Shown piece by piece: positions 6,504 to 12,504 of a DNA stretch of 23,549 bases. The notes under the pieces are model-generated. The model did no database searches. It was not told where the DNA came from and saw only the letters and a program-made list of their open reading frames with translations. Origin of the DNA: DATEUP01 sp041485285 (GTDB lineage: Archaea > Thermoplasmatota > DTKX01 > DATEUP01); contig JBGPJF010000035.1 of assembly GCA_041485285.1 (NCBI GenBank), forward strand, positions 1 to 23,549, read 5' to 3'. Position 1 is the first letter of the stretch. Each line of letters starts with the position of its first letter. A program made the position numbers and the translations under genes.

Positions 6504-6902
6504 CTATGTCACGCCGGAAACCTGCATGAGCTTGACCTTGCCAAGGACGCTCATGTACATGCAGTCCTGGCCGGCCTTGACTTTGTCCTTCCACTCCGCT
6601 TCGATGGCGAGTTCCATCATCTCGTAGGTCTCGGAGTCCATGATCTGCGCGTGGTCGGCGGTGATCGAGATGATCTGCCCCTTGCGCTTGTCGATCATCG
6701 GCACCTGCACCTTGTGGGTGACGGGGTGAACGACGGACCGCTTGCGTTGGTCGAAGATCCCCATGACGTCCATGCGGGCCTTCGCTTCGCCGTGCTTCCC
6801 CGGTTTGGACATTTGGATCGAGAGGATCTTGCAGGGCTCGTCGTCGACGACGATGTAGCCGCCTTCGCGCAGCTCGCGAACTTCGGCCTGGGTCCACGAC
6901 AT
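6504..6902 (-). CDS. eif5A: Translation initiation factor aIF5A
   Basis: Archaeal homolog of eIF5A/EF-P, 132 residues, which binds the ribosome between the P and E sites and helps form difficult peptide bonds such as polyproline. The hypusine loop is MSKPGKHGEAKAR, with the modified Lys expected at position 36 (GKHG). The second residue after the HG pair differs slightly from the common KHGSAK form (Glu for Ser). An N-terminal SH3-like and a C-terminal OB-fold half are both complete. The ATG at 6902 is preferred to a longer frame from 6920: no ribosome-binding site precedes either, and a TATA box lies 29-38 bases upstream, so the message is nearly leaderless. It shares a strand with agmatinase, which feeds the spermidine needed for hypusination. 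Deoxyhypusine synthase is not in the window. Confidence 0.95.
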   Translation of the reverse strand: MSWTQAEVRELREGGYIVVDDEPCKILSIQMSKPGKHGEAKARMDVMGIFDQRKRSVVHPVTHKVQVPMIDKRKGQIISITADHAQIMDSETYEMMELAIEAEWKDKVKAGQDCMYMSVLGKVKLMQVSGVT

Positions 6903-6930
6903 ACGCGATCGCCCGCGCAAAGCGGGAGCC

Positions 6931-6940
6931 CCTTATAAAG
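6931..6940 (-). promoter_or_regulatory. TATA box of aIF5A
   Basis: Read on the minus strand this is CTTTATAAGG, a near-ideal archaeal TATA box. Its centre is about 33 bases before the ATG at 6902, so transcription would begin only a few bases before or at the start codon. The core is nearly palindromic (TTATAA) and might also serve the plus-strand phosphatase operon at 7032, though the longer distance (about 92 bases) makes that less certain. Confidence 0.7.
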
Positions 6941-7031
6941 ATAGGTGGAGGCCGAGAGGGACTCCATTCGCGCGCGCTGCGCCTCAATGGGTTTAACGCC
7001 GCGCAGCGGTTCGCAAGGGCGAGGCGGGCCG

Positions 7032-7856
7032 GTGGAGTCGGAGCTTGTGCGCATGGCGGTCGCCGTGCGCGATGCCGTAGCGAGGGCCCCACACGACAAG
7101 TGGGGCGCGACGGTCGGGATGGGGGCCGACGGCACGCCGACGAAATGGATTGACGAACTTGCCGAGAAGGTGCTGCTCGAGGAGGTGCAGCAGGGCGGCC
7201 TTGACGCAAATGTGCTAAGCGAGGAGGCCGGGTTCGTCGACTTGGAGGGCCGACAGCTGCTCGTGGCCGACCCGGTGGATGGCACGCACAATGCGGCCCG
7301 GGGGATTCCTTTCTTCTGTGTGTCCTTGGCGCTTGCCAAAGACCGGCTGCACGATGTGTCCGAGGGCGTGGTGGTGAACGCCGCGACGGGCGATGTGTAC
7401 CATGCCGAACGCGGGAAGGGCGCCACGCTGAACGGCGCGACCATCAAGGTGCGGCCCTACAAGGCCGGCTACGAGACGATTTCGATCTACATGGGGCCCG
7501 AGGCGCCGGAGGCCGCCTTCGAGCTTGCAAAGATGCCGCGGCGCGTACGCGGCCTTGGCGCCGCCGCCCTGGAGATCTCGCTCGTGGCAGCGGGCGCCCT
7601 CGATGGGTATGTCCAATGGGGCAACCCGCTGCGGTGCACGGACATTGCTGCCGGCGCGCTGATCTTGCGCGAGGCGGGCGGCGAGCTGCACGACTACGCG
7701 GGAGCGGTGCTCGACATGCCGCTGAACATGAGCGCCAGGCGCGATGTCACCGCGACCGGCAGTGCCGAGCTCGCGCTGCGGATCCACGAGCACATCCGCG
7801 CCTCGCAGGCCGCTGCGCAGGGCCTGCACCACCACGCGAGGCGGGTGAGCGTGTGA
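7032..7856 (+). CDS. Archaeal FBPase/inositol-phosphatase-like (possible NADP phosphatase)
   Basis: Member of the lithium-sensitive phosphatase superfamily (archaeal class IV FBPase/IMPase), 274 residues from GTG 7032. The metal-binding motifs are VLSEEAGF (about 61-68), VADPVDGTHNAARGIPFF (about 78-95) and CTDIAAGALILREAGG, each carrying the expected acidic residues. The usual Phe after DGTxN is replaced by Ala. The GTG at 7032 is chosen because GAGGCGG precedes it and family proteins begin about ten residues before VAVRDAV; the open frame back to 6945 adds Arg/Ser-rich sequence without a family match. The end overlaps the NAD kinase start by 4 bases. Since homologs fused to NAD kinase act as NADP phosphatases in methanogens, that activity is a good candidate besides fructose-1,6-bisphosphate or inositol phosphate hydrolysis. 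Confidence 0.85.
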   Translation: MESELVRMAVAVRDAVARAPHDKWGATVGMGADGTPTKWIDELAEKVLLEEVQQGGLDANVLSEEAGFVDLEGRQLLVADPVDGTHNAARGIPFFCVSLALAKDRLHDVSEGVVVNAATGDVYHAERGKGATLNGATIKVRPYKAGYETISIYMGPEAPEAAFELAKMPRRVRGLGAAALEISLVAAGALDGYVQWGNPLRCTDIAAGALILREAGGELHDYAGAVLDMPLNMSARRDVTATGSAELALRIHEHIRASQAAAQGLHHHARRVSV

Positions 7857-8698
7857 GCGCGAGGCGATCGAGGCGCCGCTTCAAGCGCGCCGGGCTCGTG
7901 ATGAAAGCCTACACGAAGGGGCTCGTCGACCACGGCCACGCGCTGGTGCGGCAGATGGAGCGGGCGGGCCTCGATGTCGTCGTGGACGAGCAGGCGTCCG
8001 CCCTTTTCCCGAAGGCCCACTGCGAGCCGGTCGCGGCAATGAACGTGGACCTCATCGTGACCCTCGGAGGCGACGGGACGATCCTGCGCGTGCTCCAACA
8101 GAACAAGGCGCCCGTGTTCTCGGTAAACGCCGGGATCATGGGCTTCCTCGCTGAGGCCCCCCTTGCAAGCGCCGAAGCATCGCTTGCGCGCGTACTGAAG
8201 GGCGACTTTGTGGAGGATCGGCGGATGCGCCTCCAGCCCAACCTGAACGGGACCCGTCTCCCGGCGTGCCTGAACGAAGTGGTGCTCCACACCTCGACGG
8301 TCTCGAAGATGATCCACTTCGAAGTGACGCGGGGGGAGTCGATGGTCGAGCGGATCCGCGCGGATGGGCTGATCGTGGCCACTCCCACGGGGTCTACCTC
8401 CTACAACCTCTCGGTGGGCGGGCCGATCATTGACCCCGATGTGCAGGCCTTCGTGCTTTCGCCGATCGCGCCGTTCACGCTCAATTCCAGGCCGATCGTG
8501 TGCCCCGCGGACGCCGAGATGCACGTGCGGATGGTCGCCGACCGAGGCGCGAAACTCGTGCTCGACGGGCAGGTCGAACAGCCTTTCACCGCGCGCGACA
8601 CGCTGACGGTGGCCCGCGCGCCGCGTGACGCCGTGTTCCTGCGCTTTTCGCGGGACTTTTACCGGCGTCTCCACGAAAAGCACTCGATTTCGCAGTAG
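7853..8698 (+). CDS. nadK: NAD kinase
   Basis: ATP- or polyphosphate-dependent NAD kinase, which makes NADP from NAD; 281 residues. The signatures are all present: GGDGTILR (72-79), NAGIMGFL (92-99), NEVVLH, and TPTGSTSYNLSVGGPIIDP (about 177-195), which shapes the NAD site. The start is GTG 7853, which overlaps the stop of the phosphatase gene in a GTGTGA arrangement; longer in-frame extension upstream is simply the shadow of that gene. The N-terminus is Arg-rich (SARRSRRRFKRAG) before the first strand, giving a basic tail. The JAMM gene follows 11 bases later. The pairing with an IMPase-fold phosphatase mirrors the fused NADP phosphatase/NAD kinase of some archaea. Confidence 0.93.
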   Translation: MSARRSRRRFKRAGLVMKAYTKGLVDHGHALVRQMERAGLDVVVDEQASALFPKAHCEPVAAMNVDLIVTLGGDGTILRVLQQNKAPVFSVNAGIMGFLAEAPLASAEASLARVLKGDFVEDRRMRLQPNLNGTRLPACLNEVVLHTSTVSKMIHFEVTRGESMVERIRADGLIVATPTGSTSYNLSVGGPIIDPDVQAFVLSPIAPFTLNSRPIVCPADAEMHVRMVADRGAKLVLDGQVEQPFTARDTLTVARAPRDAVFLRFSRDFYRRLHEKHSISQ

Positions 8699-8709
8699 GA
8701 GAGGCAGTG

Positions 8710-9192
8710 ATGGTCCGCCTCAAGGTCAACAAGGGCGAGGAGCTCGCGAAGGTCCCGCCGACATCGGCCTTCGCCCTTGGGCGGGGCCGGTCGACGGCCC
8801 GGGCGAAGATGGCGTTCGGCCAATCCGCGCACTCGATCCGGCGGGACGTGCTCGAAACCGTCATTGGGGCCGCAAAGAACGCGATGCCCCACGAGTTCGC
8901 GGCGACGATGCGCGCGAGGGACGGCGTGATCTACGAGCTCGTCTTCGTGCCGGGGACGATTTCCGGCCACACCTCGGCCCTGATGAGCTTCTACAACTTG
9001 CCGCCGGATCCCGAGATCGTTGGGTCGGTGCACTCGCACCCTTCGGGGAATTACAATCCGTCGGATGCGGACCTGCAATTGTTTGGCAAGCACGGCACGA
9101 CGCACATCATCATCGGCTTCCCCTTCACGCCGGGGACATGGAGAGGTTATGATGCGACGGGCGCTCGGCGCAAACTCGAGATCGTTGCCTGA
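8710..9192 (+). CDS. JAMM/MPN (Mov34) metalloprotease-like protein
   Basis: 160-residue protein whose core is a complete JAMM zinc site: HSHPSGNYNPSDAD (about 108-121) fits the H-x-H-x7-S-x2-D rule, and an upstream Glu in MPHEFAATM (about residue 62) supplies the catalytic base. JAMM enzymes cleave isopeptide bonds to ubiquitin-like proteins; in archaea the known example removes SAMP modifiers. The N-terminal 35 residues (VKGE-like start, then GRGRSTARAKMAFGQ) are basic and unlike the core. ATG 8710 is chosen over GTG 8707 because GGAGAGG (8698-8704) sits 5 bases upstream of it. It lies in one operon with NAD kinase and a small membrane protein. The target is not evident; no ubiquitin-like gene is in the window. 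Confidence 0.85.
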   Translation: MVRLKVNKGEELAKVPPTSAFALGRGRSTARAKMAFGQSAHSIRRDVLETVIGAAKNAMPHEFAATMRARDGVIYELVFVPGTISGHTSALMSFYNLPPDPEIVGSVHSHPSGNYNPSDADLQLFGKHGTTHIIIGFPFTPGTWRGYDATGARRKLEIVA

Positions 9193-9208
9193 AGGCGGGG
9201 TGGACGCG

Positions 9209-9505
9209 ATGTCGGCCCCCCCTCCAGAAACCATTCAGGCCACCCCCGGAAAACCGGGTCCGACCCCCTGGTGGCTCCTACTGATCCTCGCGTTTGCGGT
9301 TGGGTTCCTCGTTTACGTGGTGGCAACCGTGAATTTCATTTGGCCCTTGACGGGGGCTAAGCCTTGGCCGAAGATCGAGAACCTTTTCATGGCCGGTGTG
9401 CTCTTGGTTTTGTTCGGGCTGTTGATGGTGTCCTTCCTGTTGAAGGCCAGGAACCAGCGCCGACAACATCAGAGGTGGAAGGCACTGCAGGTCGGCCGGA
9501 GATAG
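9209..9505 (+). CDS. Small two-helix membrane protein, 98 aa
   Basis: 98-residue protein with a Pro-rich N-terminus (about 1-25), two hydrophobic helices (WWLLLILAFAVGFLVYVVAT, about 24-43, and LFMAGVLLVLFGLLMVSFLL, about 61-80) and a basic C-terminal tail (KARNQRRQHQRWKAL). Both ends are expected on the cytoplasmic side. No family recognised. The ATG at 9209 is the likely start; an in-frame GTG at 9200 sits too close to the GAAGGCGGGG ribosome-binding stretch. It follows the JAMM gene by 16 bases and so probably closes that operon. Confidence 0.7.
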   Translation: MSAPPPETIQATPGKPGPTPWWLLLILAFAVGFLVYVVATVNFIWPLTGAKPWPKIENLFMAGVLLVLFGLLMVSFLLKARNQRRQHQRWKALQVGRR

Positions 9506-9527
9506 AGAAACTGCCAAAGTCGGCCCC

Positions 9528-9766
9528 TTAAGGGTTTGCCACGCGCGCCAACCAAGTGGCGAGCCGCTCCATTGAATCAAGCGGGATCGTGTGCCCCGAC
9601 GAGTGCTCGATCCAGGTCAAGTCCGCGCCGCTGTAACCAATCAATGGCGCGAAGCCTCTGGCCAGGCGAAGGGGAGCATGAAGTCGTTCGGCACGAGGGA
9701 TAGGAAAATGGGGGGCTACCTGGCGCGGTCCAGGGGCGCCGGAACCGCCAGCCCTTGGGACAGGTT
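9528..9766 (-). pseudogene. Decayed 3' copy of the esterase gene
   Basis: The minus strand here encodes a worn duplicate of the last ~80 residues of the intact esterase at 10501-11136. Recognisable blocks are PNDFMLPFAW and, in another frame, DLTWIEHSSGHTIPLDSMER ending at a TAA (9528-9530); the intact gene has PNDFMLPFAW and DMTWIEHASGHTIPLDSMER. The copy has an in-frame TAG and a TGA after FAWPEASRH, and a one-base deletion near 9640 that separates the two blocks. Long exact DNA stretches remain (for example around ATCAAGCGGGATCGTGTGCC). Similarity stops about 8 bases before the VapC stop codon. It cannot encode a working enzyme. Confidence 0.85.
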
Positions 9767-9773
9767 GCGCCTG

Positions 9774-10166
9774 CTAGTAAGTCTCGACCGCCAGACCCGG
9801 AACGCGGATGAACGCGGTGTCCCGCGTGAGCAAAACCTTGCGGTGAACGCGGGCGCTAGCGGCAATGAGGAGGTCCACGGCCCCGGCCCTGACGCCTCGG
9901 CGCATCAATTCGGCACCGAGCTCACCTGCATCCCCGACCACCGGCGAATCGGCGGGAAGGAGGTCAAGTCCGCCGAGCAGTTCCAAGGCCTTCCGCAGAT
10001 AGACGCCGCCTCGGAAATGGGCGCCCATGAGCACCTCCGTCGCCGCGGGAGCCGCAATGGAGAGCCTCTCCCCCGATGCCTCGAGCTCGGCGGCCTTTTT
10101 CACGGCCGCCGGGTCGGCGGCGAGCAGATCGACCAAGAAGCAGGAATCCAGACACCGCGCGCTCAT
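9774..10166 (-). CDS. vapC: VapC-like PIN-domain toxin
   Basis: PIN-domain ribonuclease of 130 residues, toxin of a VapBC pair. The acidic metal-binding residues of the PIN fold are visible: Asp in CLDSCFLVDLL (residue 7), Glu in AATEVLMGA (about 44), Asp in RAGAVDLLIAASA (about 97) and Asp in LLTRDTAFIRVPGL (about 115). These enzymes cut specific RNAs, often tRNA or rRNA. The ATG at 10166 overlaps the antitoxin stop codon in an ATGA, the usual toxin-after-antitoxin coupling. The stop (TAG, 9774-9776) abuts a degenerate esterase copy, so the pair sits between two related sequences and may have been inserted there. All four acidic residues are intact, so it looks active. Confidence 0.88.
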   Translation of the reverse strand: MSARCLDSCFLVDLLAADPAAVKKAAELEASGERLSIAAPAATEVLMGAHFRGGVYLRKALELLGGLDLLPADSPVVGDAGELGAELMRRGVRAGAVDLLIAASARVHRKVLLTRDTAFIRVPGLAVETY

Positions 10167-10411
10167 GGCTTGTCACCGCCGAGGAGCTGGTCCATGCGGC
10201 GGCGATCCAACTCACGGCCCGTCCGGATTGCAGAGCGAATGCGCGCGAGGTCCTTGCGCGGCATGTCCTTCCAGGCGCCAGCGAAGCTCGTAAGGGGAGC
10301 GGCTGCGCCGCGCAGGCGCAGGACGACGTCGCTAAAGGTCTCCCCCGGCCGCTTCTCGCCTTTGAGGAATTCGTAGGCCTCGTCGCGCAGCACGACATTC
10401 TTGGAGCCCAT
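10163..10411 (-). CDS. vapB: VapB-type antitoxin (DUF217-like)
   Basis: 82-residue antitoxin upstream of vapC, with the archaeal VapB start pattern GSKNVVLRDEAYEFLKGEK then ETFSDVVLRLRG, where the first strand and following helix form the DNA-binding half. The C-terminal half (DLARIRSAIRTGRELDRRRM) would bind and cap the toxin. ATG 10411 is chosen over ATG 10438 because homologs begin with this short strand segment, and an AT-rich promoter (ACTATATT) lies about 30-38 bases before 10411. Two direct repeats of a 14-base element around the promoter are likely its own operator. The stop overlaps the vapC start. Confidence 0.85.
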   Translation of the reverse strand: MGSKNVVLRDEAYEFLKGEKRPGETFSDVVLRLRGAAAPLTSFAGAWKDMPRKDLARIRSAIRTGRELDRRRMDQLLGGDKP

Positions 10412-10417
10412 TCTGAC

Positions 10418-10453
10418 CAATATAGCCAATGCATTCATTGAATATAGTCATTG
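10418..10453. promoter_or_regulatory. vapBC promoter with paired direct repeats (putative operator)
   Basis: CAATATAGCCAATG (10418-10431) and GAATATAGTCATTG (10440-10453) match at 11 of 14 positions and are 22 bases apart, two turns of the helix. Between them is AATGCATT, a perfect palindrome. The whole stretch is AT-rich in a GC-rich region and covers the TATA-like ACTATATT for vapB on the minus strand. This fits autoregulation by a VapBC complex bound on one face of the DNA. Confidence 0.5.
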
Positions 10454-10500
10454 GGGACAACCGACACCGCGGGTCGCCCTGGCTCGCGCGGCGGCGCCGC

Positions 10501-11136
10501 TCAGTGGGTCGACGTCCGGGAGAGCCATGTGGATAGCCGCTCCATCGAATCAAGCGGGATCGTGTGCCCCGACGCGTGCTCGATCCAGGTCATGTCGGCG
10601 CCCGCCTTGACCAGCCGGTCCCGCGTGGCCTCGGCCCACGCGAAGGGGAGCATGAAGTCGTTGGGGGCGTGCGACTGAAAAACGGGGAGCCCCTTGACGC
10701 GCGACAGCGGCGCCGGCAGCAAGTCGTCCTTGGGCAGGTAGCCGGAAAGCGCCGCGGCTCCAACGAGCCCCGGCAGGCGCAGCGTCGACAACACGAGGGC
10801 CATCAGCGCGCCCTGCGAGAAGCCGAGGTAAACCGTGGGCGATGTTGCGTAGGTCTCGCGGATGTCCACGAGCGTCGCTTCGAGCTTGCGGATTCCGGCG
10901 GCTAGGGTCGTCTCGTCCGGGCCGCCGCCTTGGAGGAAGTGGTACCACGCGTACCCGCCCCCCTGGAATTCGATGGGCGCGCGGATAGAGACCGCGTTCC
11001 ACCCGCGCGCGACATAGTCAACGATGGGGGGTAAGTCGTTCTCGTCGGCGCCGCGGCCGTGGAGCAGGACAAGGAGCGGCGCCTCCCTGGATTTGCCGGG
11101 GACCTCCTCGTAATAGAGGGGTTCGGGGTCGGCCAT
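10501..11136 (-). CDS. Phospholipase/carboxylesterase family alpha/beta-hydrolase
   Basis: 211-residue alpha/beta-hydrolase of the carboxylesterase/phospholipase (YpfH, MhqD) family. The oxyanion strand is LLVLLHGRGADENDL (about 21-35); the nucleophile is Ser107 in GFSQG; the acid is Asp160 in SHAPNDFMLPF; the base is His191 in HASGHTIPL. The ATG at 11136 is preferred since family proteins begin a few residues before the first strand; the frame open to 11235 is the shadow of the upstream gene. It starts 14 bases after the VOC gene and is co-directional, implying an operon. Pairs of a VOC dioxygenase and this esterase are known from bacterial hydroquinone/catechol stress operons. A decayed copy of its 3' end lies at 9528-9766, beyond vapBC. 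Confidence 0.88.
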   Translation of the reverse strand: MADPEPLYYEEVPGKSREAPLLVLLHGRGADENDLPPIVDYVARGWNAVSIRAPIEFQGGGYAWYHFLQGGGPDETTLAAGIRKLEATLVDIRETYATSPTVYLGFSQGALMALVLSTLRLPGLVGAAALSGYLPKDDLLPAPLSRVKGLPVFQSHAPNDFMLPFAWAEATRDRLVKAGADMTWIEHASGHTIPLDSMERLSTWLSRTSTH

Positions 11137-11150
11137 GCGTAGCGGCCCCC

Positions 11151-11789
11151 TCACGCGTCGAACTTGAGGTCGGACCCGACGCCGGGGTGCACGATGCGCT
11201 CCGATTTGGGCGTCGGACGCTTGACCGCGGGCCACTTGCCGGGCTGGGGTTCGGCACCCTCGAGGGCCACCGGCAGGGGCGACTTGTCGTTGACCGCGAT
11301 CTTCGAGGGCCTCCCGCGGACGTTCACGGCGAATTCAATCGCAATCCCGTTCGGATCAAACGTGTAGATGGAGTGGCAGATGCCGTGGTCAACGGCATCC
11401 GAGACTTCGAACCCCGCGGCGTCGAGCTTGTCCTTGATGAGCCAAAGGTCGTCGTGCGTCTTCACGCCGAACGCGAGGTGGTCGAAGCCGAAGGGGCCGA
11501 CGACCGGCGCGCCGTGCGGCTTGCGGGGCGGCTCTTCGACGTCGGGCCACTCGAAGAACCCGATCGCGTTGTGTTCGTCGATCTCGAAGAAGTAGTGGCG
11601 AAAGCCGGGCTCGCCCATGGCGGCGGCGAGGCGGAAGCCGAGGAGGTCGCGGTAGAAGCGGACGGTCTTCTCCATGTGGTTGGTTGCCATTGCGATGTGG
11701 TTGATCCCGTTGTACGCGACGCGGCGCTCGCTGCGCACAACGGGGGCGTCCTTGGGGGGAGCCGTTGATTCAGGGGAGATGGGCGGCAT
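11151..11789 (-). CDS. VOC-family (glyoxalase/ring-cleaving dioxygenase-like) protein
   Basis: Vicinal-oxygen-chelate fold protein of 212 residues. Two beta-alpha-beta-beta-beta units are visible; the metal ligands appear to be His31 (INHIAMAT), His104 (FDHLAFGV) and Glu152 (DPNGIAIEFAV), the 2-His-1-carboxylate pattern of extradiol dioxygenases and glyoxalases. The first 25 residues (Pro/Ser-rich) and the last 50 (Lys/Pro-rich) flank the domain and are probably flexible. ATG 11789 has a GGAAAGG stretch upstream and CAATATC about 40 bases upstream as a possible TATA element. The esterase gene follows in the same operon. Substrate is uncertain; a catechol, hydroquinone or methylglyoxal-type compound would fit the fold. 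Confidence 0.82.
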   Translation of the reverse strand: MPPISPESTAPPKDAPVVRSERRVAYNGINHIAMATNHMEKTVRFYRDLLGFRLAAAMGEPGFRHYFFEIDEHNAIGFFEWPDVEEPPRKPHGAPVVGPFGFDHLAFGVKTHDDLWLIKDKLDAAGFEVSDAVDHGICHSIYTFDPNGIAIEFAVNVRGRPSKIAVNDKSPLPVALEGAEPQPGKWPAVKRPTPKSERIVHPGVGSDLKFDA

Positions 11790-11946
11790 GGCCTTTCCTT
11801 GCCCGAGGATTCCCTTGGGAGTAGATATTGAGGACGGGTGGCGCGTTCCCGGGACCAGCGCAAGAGCGTCGAGGCGCTACCATCGCCCTGGCGGGGCCCT
11901 GTTCGACAATCTTATTTCATCGAATAGCACAGAGTAACCTGAGATT

Positions 11947-12174
11947 ATGCCAAAGGCGGTCGTCGAACTATCGGACCACGCGAACCGGATCGTGAACGTC
12001 GTCAAAGCCAGGGATGGGCTCAAGGGAAAGTCTGAAGCGATCGAACGAATCGTGGAGGAATACGAGGAGAAGATTCTCGACCCCGCTTTCCGGCCGGAGT
12101 TTGTTGAGGAGATCCTGAGGCGCAGCAAGGGTGTCGGCCGTAAGGTCCGGTCGGTCGACGAGATCCTGCGGTGA
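11947..12174 (+). CDS. Antitoxin, DUF2683-like, of a RelBE-type pair
   Basis: 75-residue protein matching the archaeal DUF2683-type antitoxin pattern: a short N-terminal strand (KAVVELSDHANRIVNVVKA), then GLKGKSEAIERIVEEYEEKIL, resembling a ribbon-helix-helix DNA-binding segment, then DPAFRPEFVEEILRR and a basic tail before VDEILR. Such antitoxins are encoded just before a RelE/ParE-family toxin, and that is the case here, with a 5-base gap. The ATG at 11947 lies about 32-38 bases after CTTATTT, a weak TATA-like element, so the message has little or no leader. The reading frame is intact although its toxin partner is broken, which could make it an orphan antitoxin able to act on other toxins. 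Confidence 0.75.
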   Translation: MPKAVVELSDHANRIVNVVKARDGLKGKSEAIERIVEEYEEKILDPAFRPEFVEEILRRSKGVGRKVRSVDEILR

Positions 12175-12179
12175 ACGCG

Positions 12180-12449
12180 ATGGCGTGGTCCCTAATCCTC
12201 CTCCCCGAGTTTGAGCGGGAATATGCGAAGCTGTGCGGTTGAAACGCGGGATTCCGGCGGGCGGTGGACCGCAAGATCGAACCGGTACTGCTCAACCCGC
12301 TCCACTACAAGCCTTTGCGGGCGCCGCTTACTGGGTTTCGGCGAGTTCATGTTGGGGGGTCTTATGTGTTGATTTTCCAGGCCCTTGAGGCCGAGCAGGT
12401 GGTCAGACTCGTGGCGCTCTCTCACCACGACAGCGCCTACCGAATCTAA
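12180..12449 (+). pseudogene. RelE-family toxin gene with in-frame TGA
   Basis: From ATG 12180 the frame reads MAWSLILLPEFEREYAKLCG, then TGA at 12240-12242, then continues in the same frame as NAGFRRAVDRKIEPVLLN and on to a natural TAA at 12447-12449. Joined, the 88 residues have the RelE/ParE toxin outline: N-terminal strand and helix, then RVHVGGSYVLIFQ and the C-terminal ALSHHDSAYRI, typical of toxins next to this antitoxin type. A single change of CGA (Arg) or another codon to TGA would explain the break. Restart at GTG 12264 would lose the N-terminal strand and helix. The toxin is therefore probably inactive. The 3' end runs to within 30 bases of the next promoter. Confidence 0.82.
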
Positions 12450-12473
12450 CCCCCGCCAGTGTTTCACCGTGCC

Positions 12474-12480
12474 CCTTATA
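12474..12480 (+). promoter_or_regulatory. TATA box of the SDR-RidA-crotonase-ACAD operon
   Basis: CTTATA in the context CCCCTTATACGGG lies 25-31 bases before the ATG at 12505. At that distance transcription would start at or next to the start codon, giving a leaderless message; no ribosome-binding site is seen before ATG 12505, which agrees. The later genes in the operon have such sites or overlap, as expected for downstream genes. Confidence 0.6.
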
Positions 12481-12504
12481 CGGGCTCTTACCATTCAAGA
12501 ACCG

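Noticed and set aside
7694..8683. 329-codon open frame on the minus strand
   Set aside because: Antisense shadow of NAD kinase, rich in His and Arg with no family motifs; the plus strand has complete NAD kinase signatures.
9591..10376. 261-codon open frame on the plus strand
   Set aside because: It runs antisense through the decayed esterase copy and vapBC; the translation is Arg/Gly/Pro-rich, with no recognisable domain.
12240..12242. TGA read as selenocysteine in the RelE toxin
   Set aside because: RelE toxins have no Cys/Sec-dependent chemistry at this place, no SECIS-like structure is evident after the stop, and a single CGA to TGA change is simpler.
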